A stretch of DNA of 64,000 nucleotides, from assembly GCF_030269925.1 (NCBI RefSeq), contig NC_085110.1, forward strand, positions 3,286,001 to 3,350,000. Direction: 5' to 3'. The position numbers and the translations under genes were made by a program. Source of the stretch: Bombyx mori (Eukaryota; Arthropoda; Insecta; Lepidoptera; Bombycidae). Of the stretch, positions 35,235-47,305 are shown in pieces. The notes under the pieces were generated by a model that made no database searches, was not told where the DNA came from, and saw nothing but the letters and a program-made list of their open reading frames with translations. Each line of letters starts with the position of its first letter. The stretch's first letter is position 1.

Positions 35235-35522
35235 ATCTATCTATAAATTAATTGCTGTTCGTTAGTCTCGCTAAAACTCGAGAACGGCTGAACCGATTTG
35301 GTTAATTTTGGTCTTGAATTATCTGTGGAAGTCAAGAGAAGGTTTAAAAGGTAAGATAAATATGAAAATGCTCTAAATTAAATAAATACAACAATTTTAT
35401 TTTTCCTTTGGTGTGTCCCCCGTCGGACGGATTCCTTTCGTTTGTTTTAAGTTTATTTTATACAAAAGATTAGATCTTTTATTTATCGATTGAGGCACTA
35501 CAAAGTCTGCCGGGTCAACTAG
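35235..35522 (+). mobile_element. Non-autonomous Helitron, family 2
   Basis: taattgctgttcgttagtct near the 5' side, ggacggattcctttcgtttg and gtttattttatacaaaag in the middle, 3' end gtctgccgggtcaactag then T. Copy at 47655-47869 shares all blocks. Confidence 0.7.
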
Positions 35523-35639
35523 TAATATATAAATAAACTCATGCGATATGGTCGCTCCGTAATTATGTTAGTTGTTGCTGGTAATAAATACGGCAAAGAT
35601 GAAAGTAATATTGTATTTAAGGTGTTTTAGGTTAAAAAA

Positions 35640-35725
35640 AATTATTGCTTAGATGGGTGGGCGAGCTCAAAGCCCATCTAGTGTTAAGGGTTACCGGAGC
35701 CCATATCTACCACGACGTACGTGAG
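35640..35725 (-). repeat. SINE A tail fragment
   Basis: attgcttagatgggtgggcg to acgacgtacg. 35725-36180 holds nothing recognised. Confidence 0.7.
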
Positions 35726-36184
35726 TGAGCTTGTCTAAGACAAAGTTTTTAAAATTAAAGAGGTTTTTCTTTACCCATTTAAAGATGAGGAAAATTAAAA
35801 TGCTCAACCGCTGAGACTTTCGCATTAGCTGAGTTTTCTCCTTAATACGCCAAACAGAACAATTAACGCCTCCCGGAGATCTACCTTCGCTGGTTAAGCG
35901 TTGTCGTCCCACACTAATTAATCAGACCGAAGCCCCATGTAGCCCGGCGAACCACTTCAAGTCGTATTTGGTTTGATACACATTTGTATAGGAAACCTCT
36001 TCGTTTTATCAACTGTACTCCTCCTCCTTGCATCATGCTGAGGGTCGTGACCTTTTCGGAGCACTTTTGTTCGGACTATGTACCTCCATACATTCCTGTC
36101 CACTGCGCAGTGGATAGCGACATTGATTCTGGAGTTCATTGTCGTCTTAATTTCACCCTTCTTCCTCGCAACGTCGCAACGCGC

Positions 36185-36335
36185 AGGTGGGTACCACCAC
36201 CCTGCCTATTTCTGCCGTGAAGCGTTTCGGTTTGAAGGGTGTGGCAGCCCTTGTAACTATACTTGAGACCTTAGAACCTATATCTCAAGGTGGGTGGCGC
36301 ATTTACGTTGTATTTGTTACAAATGTTGTATTTGT
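36185..36335 (+). repeat. SINE A internal fragment
   Basis: gggtaccaccaccctgccta to gtgggtggcgcatttacgtt, lacking head and tail. 36335-36660 holds AT-rich DNA. Confidence 0.8.
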
Positions 36336-36665
36336 TATTTGAAACAATAAAGAGAATGCGCGTAGCTACTCATTGTTGTATCAATTTCAATCTTTATCTT
36401 ATGTGACATAAGAACGATTGTCTACTAGGTGACTCTTAATTGAAGGGGTTAAGTACCATTTTTAGGATTTACACTGAATGAAGGTGTTATATCCCTATAA
36501 ACCATATTAGACCTTAAAAGTCAGGGTTTAAAGGCTACTTTTAGAAATTGCATGCGATAAAGGAGTTATGTACGATAAAAAAGCACAAGTAACAGTCTGT
36601 TGCCCGTTTTCTCAAAATTAACACATTGTATTATATTAATTGAATTATTGTATAATTATTATATT

Positions 36666-36711
36666 AATTGAAGACATGAGGTGATGAAGGGGTCACCTCA
36701 TGTCTTCAATT
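36666..36711. other. Perfect 19-bp hairpin
   Basis: aattgaagacatgaggtga (36666-36684) and its exact reverse complement (36693-36711) around an 8-base loop. Not part of any repeat I recognise. Arms are short for an animal miRNA precursor. Confidence 0.7.
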
Positions 36712-36844
36712 GCTTACAGTCAGCTCATAGCTCATGGAATTTGAAGATATTTTAAAGGTCTCCAAACGTTCAACGTGGGCTCGGATGATCCAATGGCATC
36801 AGCAACATGACCGCTTACTAGCAGGCGAACCGTATACGAACCGA

Positions 36845-37060
36845 TGACTGGTGGTAGGTACCACCGCACTGCTTATTTCTGCCGTGAGGCAGTAATGCGT
36901 TTCGGATTGAAGAGTAGGGCAGCCGTTGTAACTATACTGAGACCTTAGAACTTATATCTCAAGGTAGGTGGCGCATTTACGTTGTAGATGTCTATGGGCT
37001 CCAGTAATCACTTAACACCAGGTGGACTGTGAGCTCATCTAAGCAATTAAAAAAAAGAAG
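36845..37060 (+). repeat. SINE A copy without head
   Basis: gactggtggtaggtaccacc to gagctcatctaagcaattaa. Confidence 0.85.
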
Positions 37061-37094
37061 GTTCGAAACCACGTTATCTTATTCCAACAAAGCG

Positions 37095-37143
37095 CGCGAA
37101 ACACAGATCATAGAAACACAGTGTGTGTGTCTCTATGATCTGT
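37095..37143. other. Hairpin with GT-rich loop
   Basis: acacagatcatagaaacaca pairs with tgtgtctctatgatctgtg with one mismatch around a short gtg loop. Confidence 0.6.
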
Positions 37144-37144
37144 G

Positions 37145-37770
37145 GCGCGAAAGCACCGAACCACGTGCGCTTTAACTGGTGCTGCAATTTTCAATTAAGC
37201 TCCGCCATATCACCACTAACGACTCTAACGTTCGTATTGCTGTACTACTCGAACATAAAACAAAACGCATAAGTTCGTCTCGCTCGCACCAGTGTGAAAT
37301 CAGTCCGACAAATTAAATCCTGCCTCAGATTATTACATAGCTCAGCGACTGATAAATAACCCGCTGGGACTAGGGTGGGAGCTTTCCGAACGCGTCAGCG
37401 AAGTTGGATTACAAAATTTTGATATAGATATGGAATACTCCAGAATGAATCGACAATAAAATATTAAATTGCGTTTGCTATAATATAATAAGAAAAATAT
37501 ATTTAAAGACTTAATCTTTTTTTAAATTAATATTTTAAACAGTATTATTTTACTATGCAAAATTGAACTTAAACACTAAAGAGTTTTAAAGGCTTTTCTT
37601 TACATGGTTTTTCTTTAAATAGATATCATCGAATTCGTAATCTAACGAGTCGGTATCACTTAATAGAAAATTTGTAAATCGAATTTTCTTTAATTTTGTT
37701 TAGCTTCTGTTGAGAAAATATCTCGTGCAGAAAATTTTGCTTCCAACTCTTGACGAATACTGTTGCTATT
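37145..37770. other. Intergenic, nothing recognised
   Basis: No family member or exon seen. Confidence 0.4.
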
Positions 37771-37771
37771 C

Positions 37772-37920
37772 ATAGACACAACCCACTGAGTTTCTCGCCG
37801 GATCTTCTTAGTGGGTCGTGATTCCGATCCGGTAGTAGATTCTGCGAAGCACTGCTCTTGCTAAGGCTAGTGTTAGAAATCTCTTAGATTGGGCCCGTGC
37901 GTTCATCGACCTGTTCAGGC
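37772..37920 (+). repeat. Repeat B fragment
   Basis: atagacacaacccactgagt to ctaaggctagtgttagaaat. Confidence 0.85.
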
Positions 37921-37934
37921 GTAGCTGGAATCGC

Positions 37935-38100
37935 CTAGATGGGTGGACGAGCTTACGGCCCACATGATGTTAATTATTACCGGAGCCCATACACATCTAA
38001 AACGTAAATGCCGCCACCTACCTTGAAACATGAGTTCTGAGGTCTCAGTATAGTTACAACGGCTGCCCCATTCTTCGAAACGCATTACTGTTTCACTGAT
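37935..38100 (-). repeat. SINE A fragment
   Basis: gcctagatgggtggacgagc to gaaacgcattactgtttcac. Confidence 0.8.
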
Positions 38101-38289
38101 GATATCTCAAAACTTATCTTGGTCTTATGTAACGTATTATGATAGAAACATATTTCTATTAAAAAAAAAAAATAACAAACATTTTCGATTTGCATTACAT
38201 ATTTTTTTTAATATACGTACCTACAAAAAGAAAAATATTTTTCTACAATAAAAAAAAAATTTAAGCCGAAACTTAGTCAGCTTAGCATA

Positions 38290-38580
38290 CTGGCCACCGC
38301 TACGAACTAAACGTGACCGAATTCAAATTTCGAAAGTCCATTCCGAATTCAAATAGGCCCGACCCCGGTCCAGTCGATTCGGCTTGCATTCCCGAACGAC
38401 GCGACGTCTGCCTCTCGCTGTGTTATATTATGCCCGTGATTTATGGCATCGAATTCTCTTCGGTAATTAGTGCGTGCCTTGCGCCTCCCGACCCGGTAGG
38501 TACCGCGGCAGGGGTTTTTAATGATAATTCTGTTTGTTAGCGTCGCTTTCACGAGCTTTAATGAAAAATCTGTGGTTACA
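38290..38580. other. GC-richer single-copy block, unknown
   Basis: Contains gaattcaaat twice and a CpG-rich core (gaacgacgcgacgtctgcct). Open frames exist on both strands without clear splice context. A regulatory element is possible. Confidence 0.25.
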
Positions 38581-39430
38581 TACGACAATGAAAAATGTAA
38601 CTCTATGAAAGCAATCAGTTCACTTCGCGAAATATATTCCGAATCGATTTTCTCTGTCAGGTTTCCTCAAATTACTAACATATATTTAGTTTTATAAAAT
38701 AGATCCGTTTGATTATGATGCATCTTTATTTTATAATTACTAGCATTTTTCGTATATTTCATAAAAAGAGGAGGTTCTCAATTGACTCAAGGTCTGACCA
38801 CTGGTTTTTGAGTTATCTTTAAAAATGCATATTTAACTGCTTAGACTACATACATTGATAATATTTCTCTTATTTTGTTGAAGTAGATTTCCTTTTTTGT
38901 CAAAGCTTTGTATTACGTAGTAAACATAACAATTGACAACATTTTCAAGTACAACTTGAATTGAAGATATATACATATTGTGTATACATATTGTTTTCAA
39001 GTTTTAAGATTACAATGTTGGAACAACTAATTGTATTGTTTTGTGTAATAAAATAAACTTTATCATCAGATTTTCGTTTCGTGTTTTTTCACTTTTAAAC
39101 TATGACCTAAGATTGTTCCTACTAAAAACACCATAGCAAAAAGTATGTAAAAATATAAATTGCTAATAAGGAATAATTGAGAAAGATATTCAAATTAGAT
39201 TCGAAATTCAATAAACCTCCGACAACTAACAAAATAACTATCACAAACCAAGCGCTAAGCACAAAGTCTACCAATTATACTGTTATTACTTCGTCAAAGT
39301 TCAAATATAAAATCGAAGGGTGAAAGTATATTTTTAGTTTAGGAGCTAATTAAAGTTTAACATTTAGAAAAAAATATCACAACATAAAAACTTCTTCAGC
39401 TATTTCAATGGAATACATATTATATATATT
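38580..39430. other. AT-rich stretch, nothing recognised
   Basis: No features supported. Confidence 0.45.
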
Positions 39431-39431
39431 T

Positions 39432-39675
39432 ACTGGTGGTAGGACCTCTTGTGAGTCCGCACGGGTAGGTACCACCACCCCGCCTATTTCTGCCGTGAAG
39501 CAGTAATGCGCTACGGTTTGAAGGGTGGGGCAGCCGTTGTGACTATACCGAGACCTTAGAACTATATCTCAAGGTGTGTGGCGCATTTACGTTGTAGATG
39601 TCTATGGGCTCCAGTAACCACTTAACATCAGGTGGGCTGTGAGCTCGTCCACACATATAAGCATTAAAAAAATAA
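39432..39675 (+). repeat. SINE A copy without head
   Basis: actggtggtaggacctcttg to acacatataagcattaaaaa. Confidence 0.85.
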
Positions 39676-39949
39676 AAATAAAACATATAATGTATTATTT
39701 TATTCACATCAAAATAAAGTTTAGCCTAGTAAAACTATAGCACAAACTGAGTTGCTCTATAAAGAGAAACAACATTTAAAGCCATTGCTTCACCAGTTTT
39801 TATGTTTTTTATGTTTCAATATTCAAAAATGTTTTAATATTTCAAATGTTTCTTCTTTTATTGTTTCAATATTCAAATTATCATTTATGTCACCTTTGTA
39901 ACATATTACCTAACCTCTTTTAAATTTTATTTCATAAATCATATAGAGG

Positions 39950-40090
39950 TTACATACATTTAATTGAAGTTCAATTAAAAACGTCGAGTTGTTGATGCTA
40001 ATATGAAATAAGGCCGAATGTTTAATTACAAAGATAAATGTCGCGTATTCAGCGAAATATCACTTAAAACTTTCACTCCTCTGTATGATC
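39950..40090 (-). mobile_element. Decayed copy of the MITE at 24.5 kb
   Basis: Reversed, it matches 24525-24665: ttacaaagataaatgtcgcg, ttcaattaaaaacgtcga. The right-hand arm is lost. Confidence 0.6.
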
Positions 40091-40419
40091 GTCGATTTAG
40101 TTAAAATTTTATTTCATGTAACAATGTCAAAGAAAAAATAAAAAGGTCACAGAAAAAAAAAACTAAGCCTTCACAAGAGTTATGTTCGAAGAGAAAATCC
40201 TATGACATCAGCGACGAAAGATAATGTGATTGCGATCAGGTGCTCACTGAGTGTATTGCGGGTCTAAGGAGGCGCTAAAATGGCGCTGGAAACTTATTGA
40301 AAATCTAGACTTCAAAATACAAGGCAACTAAAATAAGTTTTAGAAAAAAAAATACCGCGAGCTTTTAATACAGCTAACTGATATAAATAGCTAAAGAGTT
40401 TGCGTTGGTGAATACTTGG

Positions 40420-40530
40420 TTCAGATGAACGAGCTCACGGCCTAGCTGGTGTTAACTATGGAAGCCCATGGACATCAACAACGTAAAAGCCGCCACCTAG
40501 CTTAAGACATGAGTACCAAGTCACAATTAT
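40420..40530 (-). repeat. SINE A tail fragment, diverged
   Basis: cagatgaacgagctcacggc to gccgccacctagcttaagac. Confidence 0.7.
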
Positions 40531-40591
40531 ACAGCACAACTAGTAAATATTAAAATAACAAATACTTTAACTAAAAATAAGCAAAGTAGAT

Positions 40592-40787
40592 TTTTTTTTA
40601 TTGCTTAGATGGGTGGACGAGCTCACAGCCCACCTGATGTTAAGTGGTTACTGGAGCCCATAGACATCTACGACGTAAATGCGCCACCCACCTTGAGGTA
40701 TAAGTTCTAAGGTCTCAAGTATAGTTACAGCGGCTTCGCCACCATCGAACCGAAACGCATTACTGCTTCACGGCAGAAATAGATTTT
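40592..40787 (-). repeat. SINE A fragment
   Basis: T run, tgcttagatgggtggacgag to tgcttcacggcagaaatag. 40787-41115 holds nothing else recognised. Confidence 0.85.
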
Positions 40788-41116
40788 GTTAATTTGTATT
40801 TTAGTTCTAATTTATGTCAAAATTAATTCATGTATAATATTCCGACGCCAAATCGGAGGAAAAGGGTTCAAAGCGACATTTTAGCGCTACCGTCATCATA
40901 GGTACTCCAATGTACACATGCAGACGGTCGCGTCATCCACTATTGGATTAAGATTTTCTCATTCCATCTCGCAAGCGACGCTACCCAAACATAACGGTGT
41001 TTATATGAAGATTTGATGAAATATATTAAAGGTATGATAGATTTCTGAAAGCATCAATCTTTATCATATTATTTTCCTTCAACTTTTTGAGAACAACTTT
41101 ACCATTTTATCACTAA

Positions 41117-41560
41117 CTAGTGGTCCCCCAGTTGTCGAAATTCAACTATAATTAATTGAAATTATAAGTTTGAACATTATTATGGTTCTGTTGTCAAAGA
41201 CTTCTGTAATCACAAACTTCGTCAAGATTAATCTATAGACAAAGAATATTAAAGACAAACAATATTAATCTATTCTCAATTTGACCACAGACCTTAAACA
41301 ATAAAACAAAAATTTGACAATAATCAAAGAGTATAAATACATATATGTGTTGTGTCAAATACATGGCAGTGTTTGTAATGTTTTTTTATTGATTTAAAGT
41401 ATTTTTATGTATAATAAAAAAAATATTAGCATTCTGCACTCCTTCTCTATATTCTCTATAAGTGTGGGAAATTTTAAACTCTGTTCGCGCAATTTTCGTA
41501 AAAAGGGGTACATATAAAGTTTTTGCTTCACGCATTATTATATGGATAAGCTATCAAAGC
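41117..41560 (-). mobile_element. Non-autonomous Helitron, family 1 (Lep1-like)
   Basis: Begins with ctag (41117-41120), the reversed 3' terminus, then the subterminal hairpin region (agttgtcgaaattcaacta). It ends near 41560 with the reversed 5' end (tttttgcttcacgcattatt). Copies at 58491 and 63584. Confidence 0.7.
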
Positions 41561-41940
41561 CGCGTGACTTATATTCAAGCAAACGGACCATATCTTTTCA
41601 ATTCTATTACAGTTTACAAACCAAATAGGTAATGCTAATTGTGATTTCAAATTCTTATTTAACAAAGATGAGTTAACCTCGAAGTAACAATCGTATTTAT
41701 GCCTTTAAAACGTGGGTCCCTTGAGTCGAGCCGGAGAAAAACTAAAGCCATGTTCCCTTGTAATCTGTCTGTGTAAAGAGGTAAATATTTTATTAAAGGA
41801 GTCGCCGCGGCCATCACTCTTGCCGCGCAATAACGCTTCGGCGACAACTGAACAAATCGCTTCAGGGGTGCCGCCATGCGATAGACGCGGCTTGGGATTC
41901 GATTCCGATAGAGACTGGTTTAATTTTTTTCTTCGTAGTT
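41560..41940. other. Intergenic, nothing recognised
   Basis: Includes a GC-richer part near 41800-41910 (gtcgccgcggccatcactct) with no recognised product. Confidence 0.35.
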
Positions 41941-41944
41941 TTTT

Positions 41945-42078
41945 ATTTTTTGTTGCTTAGATGGTTGAATGAGCTCACAACCCACCTGGTGTTAAGTGGT
42001 GACTAAACCCCATATACATCTACAACGTAAATGCGCCACCCACCTTGAGATATAAGTTCTAAGGTCTCAGTATAGTTT
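41945..42078 (-). repeat. SINE A tail fragment
   Basis: gttgcttagatggttgaatg to aagttctaaggtctcagtat. Confidence 0.8.
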
Positions 42079-42239
42079 GATCTCATTTAAACTTTTTTTA
42101 CAGCTTCCTTTTTTTTGGTCACGGACGACACAAATTGACGGTTTCTTAGGACTGTCTAAGGTTTGGTCACACACATTTAGGTCAACCATTGATCTTCATA
42201 CAAACGCCAGCGAAAATGCATTCAAATAAATAACATTTA

Positions 42240-42480
42240 AAAAAAAAACTAAAACCAGGCTTTTGTAGAAAATCCAAATAAAAATTGAAAAAATAATTTA
42301 TTGTAAAATAAGCGTGGTGTGCATGATGACAATAGTTATTAATTAATATTTTATTTACAGATACAGGTATGAGAAGGATAATCATTTTAATAATATCTTG
42401 AAAAGCACCCCACACTTTTTTTACAATAAATCTATTTTCTATTTTTTTATTGGATTTTCTATAAAAGCGTGTTTTTAAGC
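42240..42480. mobile_element. AT-rich element with long imperfect inverted repeats
   Basis: Left arm about 42252-42320 (ggcttttgtagaaaatccaa, ttattgtaaaataagcgtgg). The right arm 42402-42475 is its imperfect reverse complement (about 70 bp). Related sequence at 13930 and 30575. Confidence 0.6.
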
Positions 42481-43160
42481 ATAGCTTTTATCGCGGGCTT
42501 TGAGCGCGGCGACTGAATCAAGAAATTCCGTAACGAAAATAACCTGACACCCCCACTACGCCTACTATGTAGCTCGCGTTCAACACATTCACATGTTGCG
42601 CTGGTGTAGTGTTTGTGAATAAGCGCGCGGCGTGACGTCGCACTGCATGAGCATCATGAAAAGTCTGCCCATCTCTCTCTCACGCGGTCTAGCTTATGAG
42701 TGTGAAGGGGACAGTTATTTTTTTGCTTTTGTTAATGTTTTTAAATATAGCGTGGTCTTATTTTTTATTATTGTTTTAATATTAAATTATTATTGTCTAA
42801 TTGTAATTGCATAAGTTAATAAAAAATGCTTTGCAATAGCTTTACCGCGGCAGTCCCCGAGTGCCACACGTGTTTTTTTTTATTTATTTGTAAACTATTA
42901 TTTTTTGTAATTCTTTTAGTTTAAGTAGCATTATGTATCATAAATTATTCAGGCAAATACAACAGTTTCCAATTTGCTAAGTGAAAAAAAGAAGGCGCTC
43001 AAATGAGTTTGTTGTTTTGACTGCCGAAAGTAAATAACGGGTCTAACTGCTTAAAAGCATTGAATTGTCATCGGTCCTTGATAAGTACGTCAAATTTCGA
43101 GGTAATCCGACGTTTTGAAGGGTGTCAAAATCAAGTTCAAAGATTCCGTTACATACTATA
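42480..43160. other. Intergenic, nothing recognised
   Basis: A GC-richer patch at 42480-42700 carries no recognised motif. Confidence 0.4.
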
Positions 43161-43164
43161 CATA

Positions 43165-43432
43165 AAATTATAAATTGCGTAATTACTGGTGGTAGGACCC
43201 CTTGTGAGTCCGCGCGGGTGGGTACCACCACCCTGCCTATTTCTGCCGTGAAGCAGTAATGCGTTTCGGCTTGAAGGGCGGGGCAGCCGTTGTAACCATA
43301 CTGAGATCTTAGAACTTATATCGCAAGGTGGGTGGCGCATTAACGTTGTAGATGTCTATGGGCTCCAGTAACCACTTAACACCAGGTGGGCTGTGAGCTC
43401 GTCCACCGATCCAAGCAATAAAAAAAAAACTA
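43165..43432 (+). repeat. SINE A copy without head
   Basis: aattgcgtaattactggtgg to ccgatccaagcaataaaaaa. Confidence 0.88.
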
Positions 43433-43884
43433 ACATATTGTACTAATTAAGCTAAATAAAAGCGTATTATAGAGTGAAGCTACCCTAAAAAAGATAAAGG
43501 AAAAAGAGACAAAAGATAGTCGAGGTGTCATGTCCGAACCTCATTTGTCGTTCCCATCTTTAGATTGCGTCTCAAATGAAAAGTGGGTTGTTTATGAAGT
43601 TTTTGTTTTTTTTTTGGTTCGCGCATCGTAAATACTTGTCTCAGTGACGTCGAGGAGTGTCAACCCTTGAATGATTTAAAAAAAGAAAAATTGTGTTTCT
43701 TTTTCTTTTCAATGTTAATGGAGGAGTTAGTTTTGTTTAGACTACAAGCACGCTTTTTACGCGTCAGTAAATAGTTTTGAATTATCTTACTTAGAGAAGA
43801 TCACGAGTCCACGTGGCGTTACGTGGCTGGCGGAGTCCGTGGACAGCACAAAAAAAAGGAATGTTAGTAACAACACAAGCACCC

Positions 43885-44308
43885 ACTTTTTTTTTCTATC
43901 TATTATCAGCATAGATAGATTAGAGCAGCTTTGAGAGGCTATTCCAGCTTTACCCTAGCATGTAGGTGAGCTCTCGGCGCTCAAACCGGAAGTGTTGCTA
44001 ACACTGACCCTAGCAAGAACGGAGCTTCGCAGAATCTACCACCGGATCGGAAACGCGACCCACTGAGAAGATCCGGCGAGAAACTCAGTGTGCTGTGTCT
44101 GTGGGTCAATTCGCTCGTCGACGAGAACGGTGACCGGTGCTTGTGGTACCTAAAATCACCGTTAATGGATCGGGAGGATCCGTAATGACGTGCTTTGGGC
44201 GACATCGTCTGTTTACCATTCGGCCTACAGGATCGGGTATGGGGTTTTTCTACGCCGACTCACAGTTAACTTACACGCTGTAAAGTTATTGCACAGGACT
44301 AGCAAAAG
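43885..44308 (-). repeat. Long repeat B copy
   Basis: T run, then B core to gttattgcacaggactagca, same 5' limit as 31412-31828. The minus strand holds a 74-codon open frame containing RHYGSSRSINGDFRYHKHRS and HRHSTLSFSPDLLSGSRFRS. A further B scrap follows at 44309-44345. Confidence 0.85.
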
Positions 44309-44344
44309 AAACGCGACCCACTGAGAAAACCCGTCCAGAAACTC

Positions 44345-44820
44345 CCACAATACGCATTAGTATAAACAAAAAAACTTCTATAGAATAAAATAAAATTATA
44401 TTTGAAATCGTTTGTCTTAACTATTCTAACAGTCACACGGCTTGATAACTTAAGTAGGTACAACGGAAACATACTATCTGTCTAAAACTCCCACTTAAAT
44501 ATTAAATTCAAACAAACAAACAAACCACAAAGTTAAACACGATTGTATCTGAGGAAGGCTGGCGGAAAGAGTTGTATTCAAATATTGATTGATATCAATA
44601 TATAACTGGATGCGGACCCCGGGACTTCGGTCTGTTTTCATATTTCATATTGCCACATTGACTCCGCTCTCCGTTGTCTAGGAGATCGCTTCGGTATCAT
44701 TTCTAGAATCATTTTGTAAAAATAAAATCAATATACGGCTAAGTAAACTGCTCAAACAGAGTGGTAACAGTCTAACGGTAAACTATGTTTTTTTGTTAGT
44801 TCCTAGGCTAGTCACATATC
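44345..44820. other. Intergenic, nothing recognised
   Basis: No supported feature. Confidence 0.4.
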
Positions 44821-44821
44821 T

Positions 44822-45000
44822 ATACTAATATTATAAAGAGGAAAGATTTGTTTGTTTGTATTGAATAGGCTCCGAAACTACTGAACCGATTTAAAAAATT
44901 CTTTCACTGTTTGCAAGCTACACTATTCCCGAGTGACATAGGCTTTAATCTTTTTTTGAAAAAAAATAGGGATCCTTACAAAAACTACAATAATGTAAAA
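44822..45000 (+). repeat. Helitron-like 5' part
   Basis: tatactaatattataaagag, aaagatttgtttgtttgt and ctactgaaccgatttaaaaa are a block I associate with the 5' region of moth Helitrons. No 3' CTAG end found nearby. Confidence 0.4.
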
Positions 45001-46400
45001 AATTACCTAAAATATTCTTTACATCGCGTGCTCTGCGAAAACTATTTATGATAGAATAAAATAACGTACTAGACTTTGTAGAACACATTATTATTTACAA
45101 AAAGTGCCGCGACAGCATATGTATAACTATTATAGTTATACTGCAATAAGTGTCCTTTTATTTTAAAAAATAAAACGTCAAATTCGTTAAAATTATTGTT
45201 AAAGACCCGAGCGGAGCCGGAGCGAGCCGCTTGTTGTGAAAAGACGTATGGAGTAAAACGTAAGTAAAAACACGGTAGGTTGAAAATTTGAATTATAGTA
45301 ACTCCTTTAGTTTTCACAAGACACATTTAAAAACACTGTTATGATCAAATCACGCGTTTATTACTTCCATTTTGTTATTTCTCACGATACGAATAAGTTC
45401 GTGTTCACGTACGTGAGTCGTCATGCGTCGGCATTTGAATCTTTTGCGGACTGTTCACAATTATGCCACATCTTGTTTAATGTTATGACTGATTTAGCGA
45501 TCTATAACTAGTTTAGTGTTTAGCAACGATAATTCTGCTACGATTTTATTTCCTGACAAAAATAGGTTATTTTTAACAGTATTGCTTCATCATTAGCGAG
45601 TCAAATGGATTTAAAGGGACAACAAAGTTACGCAATAATACCCGTCATAAGTATGAACCATCAACCTACTTAAATTTGCTGCAAAGCAGTAACCGGTTTG
45701 AAAGGAGCGACATCAAAACAATAGAGGTTTTAATCTCGTATATTGTGATCCACGCGTTGAAGTTTATTTGTGTGCGCAATCATTTTTTCATAATTATCAT
45801 TAAATTTATGTGACATAATTACGAACCTATTCGAAATAGATAGTTATTTCGAAATATATTACTTCGGTAAAGTCTAGAGGTACTCTAATATTTTTCTGTG
45901 CTTGTTTCCTCAACCTGGGTTTCGCAGATAGCATTAAACATCCTAGCCCTATCTCTTAGCCTACACAGGTTTCAGATGTTCTCCCACATCGGATATTGGT
46001 AAAAAACAATATTTTACAGCGGTCGCTAAGCGCCTCCCCAATGTGTACGCTTGTGGACGTTTCGAACTAAAGAAAATGGGGATTACGATCGTAGGACCTA
46101 TCTCAAGATATCTAATCGTTTTAAAAATAAATTTTATTTATTATATTATAAGGGTAAAGTGTTTGACAATGAGATAAATAGTGAGCTAAAGAGTTTTTAT
46201 TTCTTCTATATGAAATAATTACAAATTACCCTCATACAAAAGAAAATAATGTTAAATAGGCTGAATTTCTTCTGTGATACGTCTTCAGTTTTCTGTATGT
46301 TATCTTAAACAAATCGTTTGTGGATTATGTACTGATCTTTAAAACGCTTCTATTAGCTCGTTATGTTTGTACGTTTGTTTGTATGTAATGGAATCTATGA
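45000..46400. other. Intergenic or intronic, nothing recognised
   Basis: Repeat-poor. No exon with consensus splice sites could be supported. Confidence 0.4.
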
Positions 46401-46407
46401 ACGTCAT

Positions 46408-46470
46408 TACTGGTGGTAAGACGTTTTGTGAGTCCACACGGGTAGGCAACACCACCCCTATTTCCCTATC
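46408..46470 (+). repeat. SINE A fragment
   Basis: attactggtggtaagacgtt to gcaacaccacccctatttcc. Confidence 0.65.
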
Positions 46471-46809
46471 CTCCTATTATAAATTATTTATTTATTTATT
46501 TATATAAAATAAATATAAAAAATCGAACCGGACATTCGAAATTTAAACGCAAAAAATTCGTTCCCATAGTTAGTCTTACCGGTTACATCCTCACCTCTTT
46601 CGGTTGTATCACATTAAATATTGACAAAATAAAAATGTAGAATTGCCACGGACGTGTGCGCTTAAAACGACGCTCGACACGCCGAGAGACTCGCCATTAC
46701 GGACGCCCAATAAATATCTTATTCACTTACTATGATGGATAAACTGGCATCGCCCCAGGGACGTTGGTACATAAGTCTCGGCATTAAAGCTAGAAAGTCG
46801 GATTTCGAA

Positions 46810-46937
46810 ATTGTGCTGTAAGAACCTTAGAACTCGTGTGTCGAGGTTGATGGCGGTATGCACATTACATATGTCTATGGGCTCATGTAACCAGGTGGGC
46901 TGTGAGCTCATTCACTAATCTAAGCAATAATAAAAAT
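46810..46937 (+). repeat. SINE A tail fragment
   Basis: gtaagaaccttagaactcgt to tctaagcaataataaaaatg. Confidence 0.7.
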
Positions 46938-46949
46938 GCTTCAAAAAGT

Positions 46950-47155
46950 GCTGCCTATATCTGCCGTGAAGCAATACCTAATGCGTTTGGGTTTGAAGCG
47001 CGGGGCAGCCATTCTACTATAAAAACGGTGTCCTTAGAACTTATATCTCAAGGTGGGTGGCGACATTTACGTTGTAGATGTCTATGGGTTTCGGTAGTCA
47101 CTTAAAACCAGGTGGGCCGCGAGTTCATCCACCCATTTAAGAAATAAAAAAATTA
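46950..47155 (+). repeat. SINE A fragment, tandem with the previous one
   Basis: gctgcctatatctgccgtga to catttaagaaataaaaaaat. Confidence 0.8.
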
Positions 47156-47171
47156 TAATAATATACTTTCT

Positions 47172-47300
47172 CAAAACATAGGTAGACAAGCATACGGTCT
47201 TTCTGATGGTGATTGGTTAGCTTCGGTTACCATCGATCTCACCGGCGCCGGAGGAGCAGCTAATTCGCTAAGTACTCTCCACAAAAAATACGCATTTGTA
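47172..47300 (-). repeat. LINE C 3' fragment, diverged
   Basis: aaaacataggtagacaagca, ttctgatggtgattggttag and a remnant of the ORF2 end (gctaagtactctccacaaa). Confidence 0.6.
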
Positions 47301-47305
47301 TGTTT

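Noticed and set aside
36666..36711. microRNA precursor
   Set aside because: The stem is only 19 bp with an 8-base loop, too short for a normal animal precursor.
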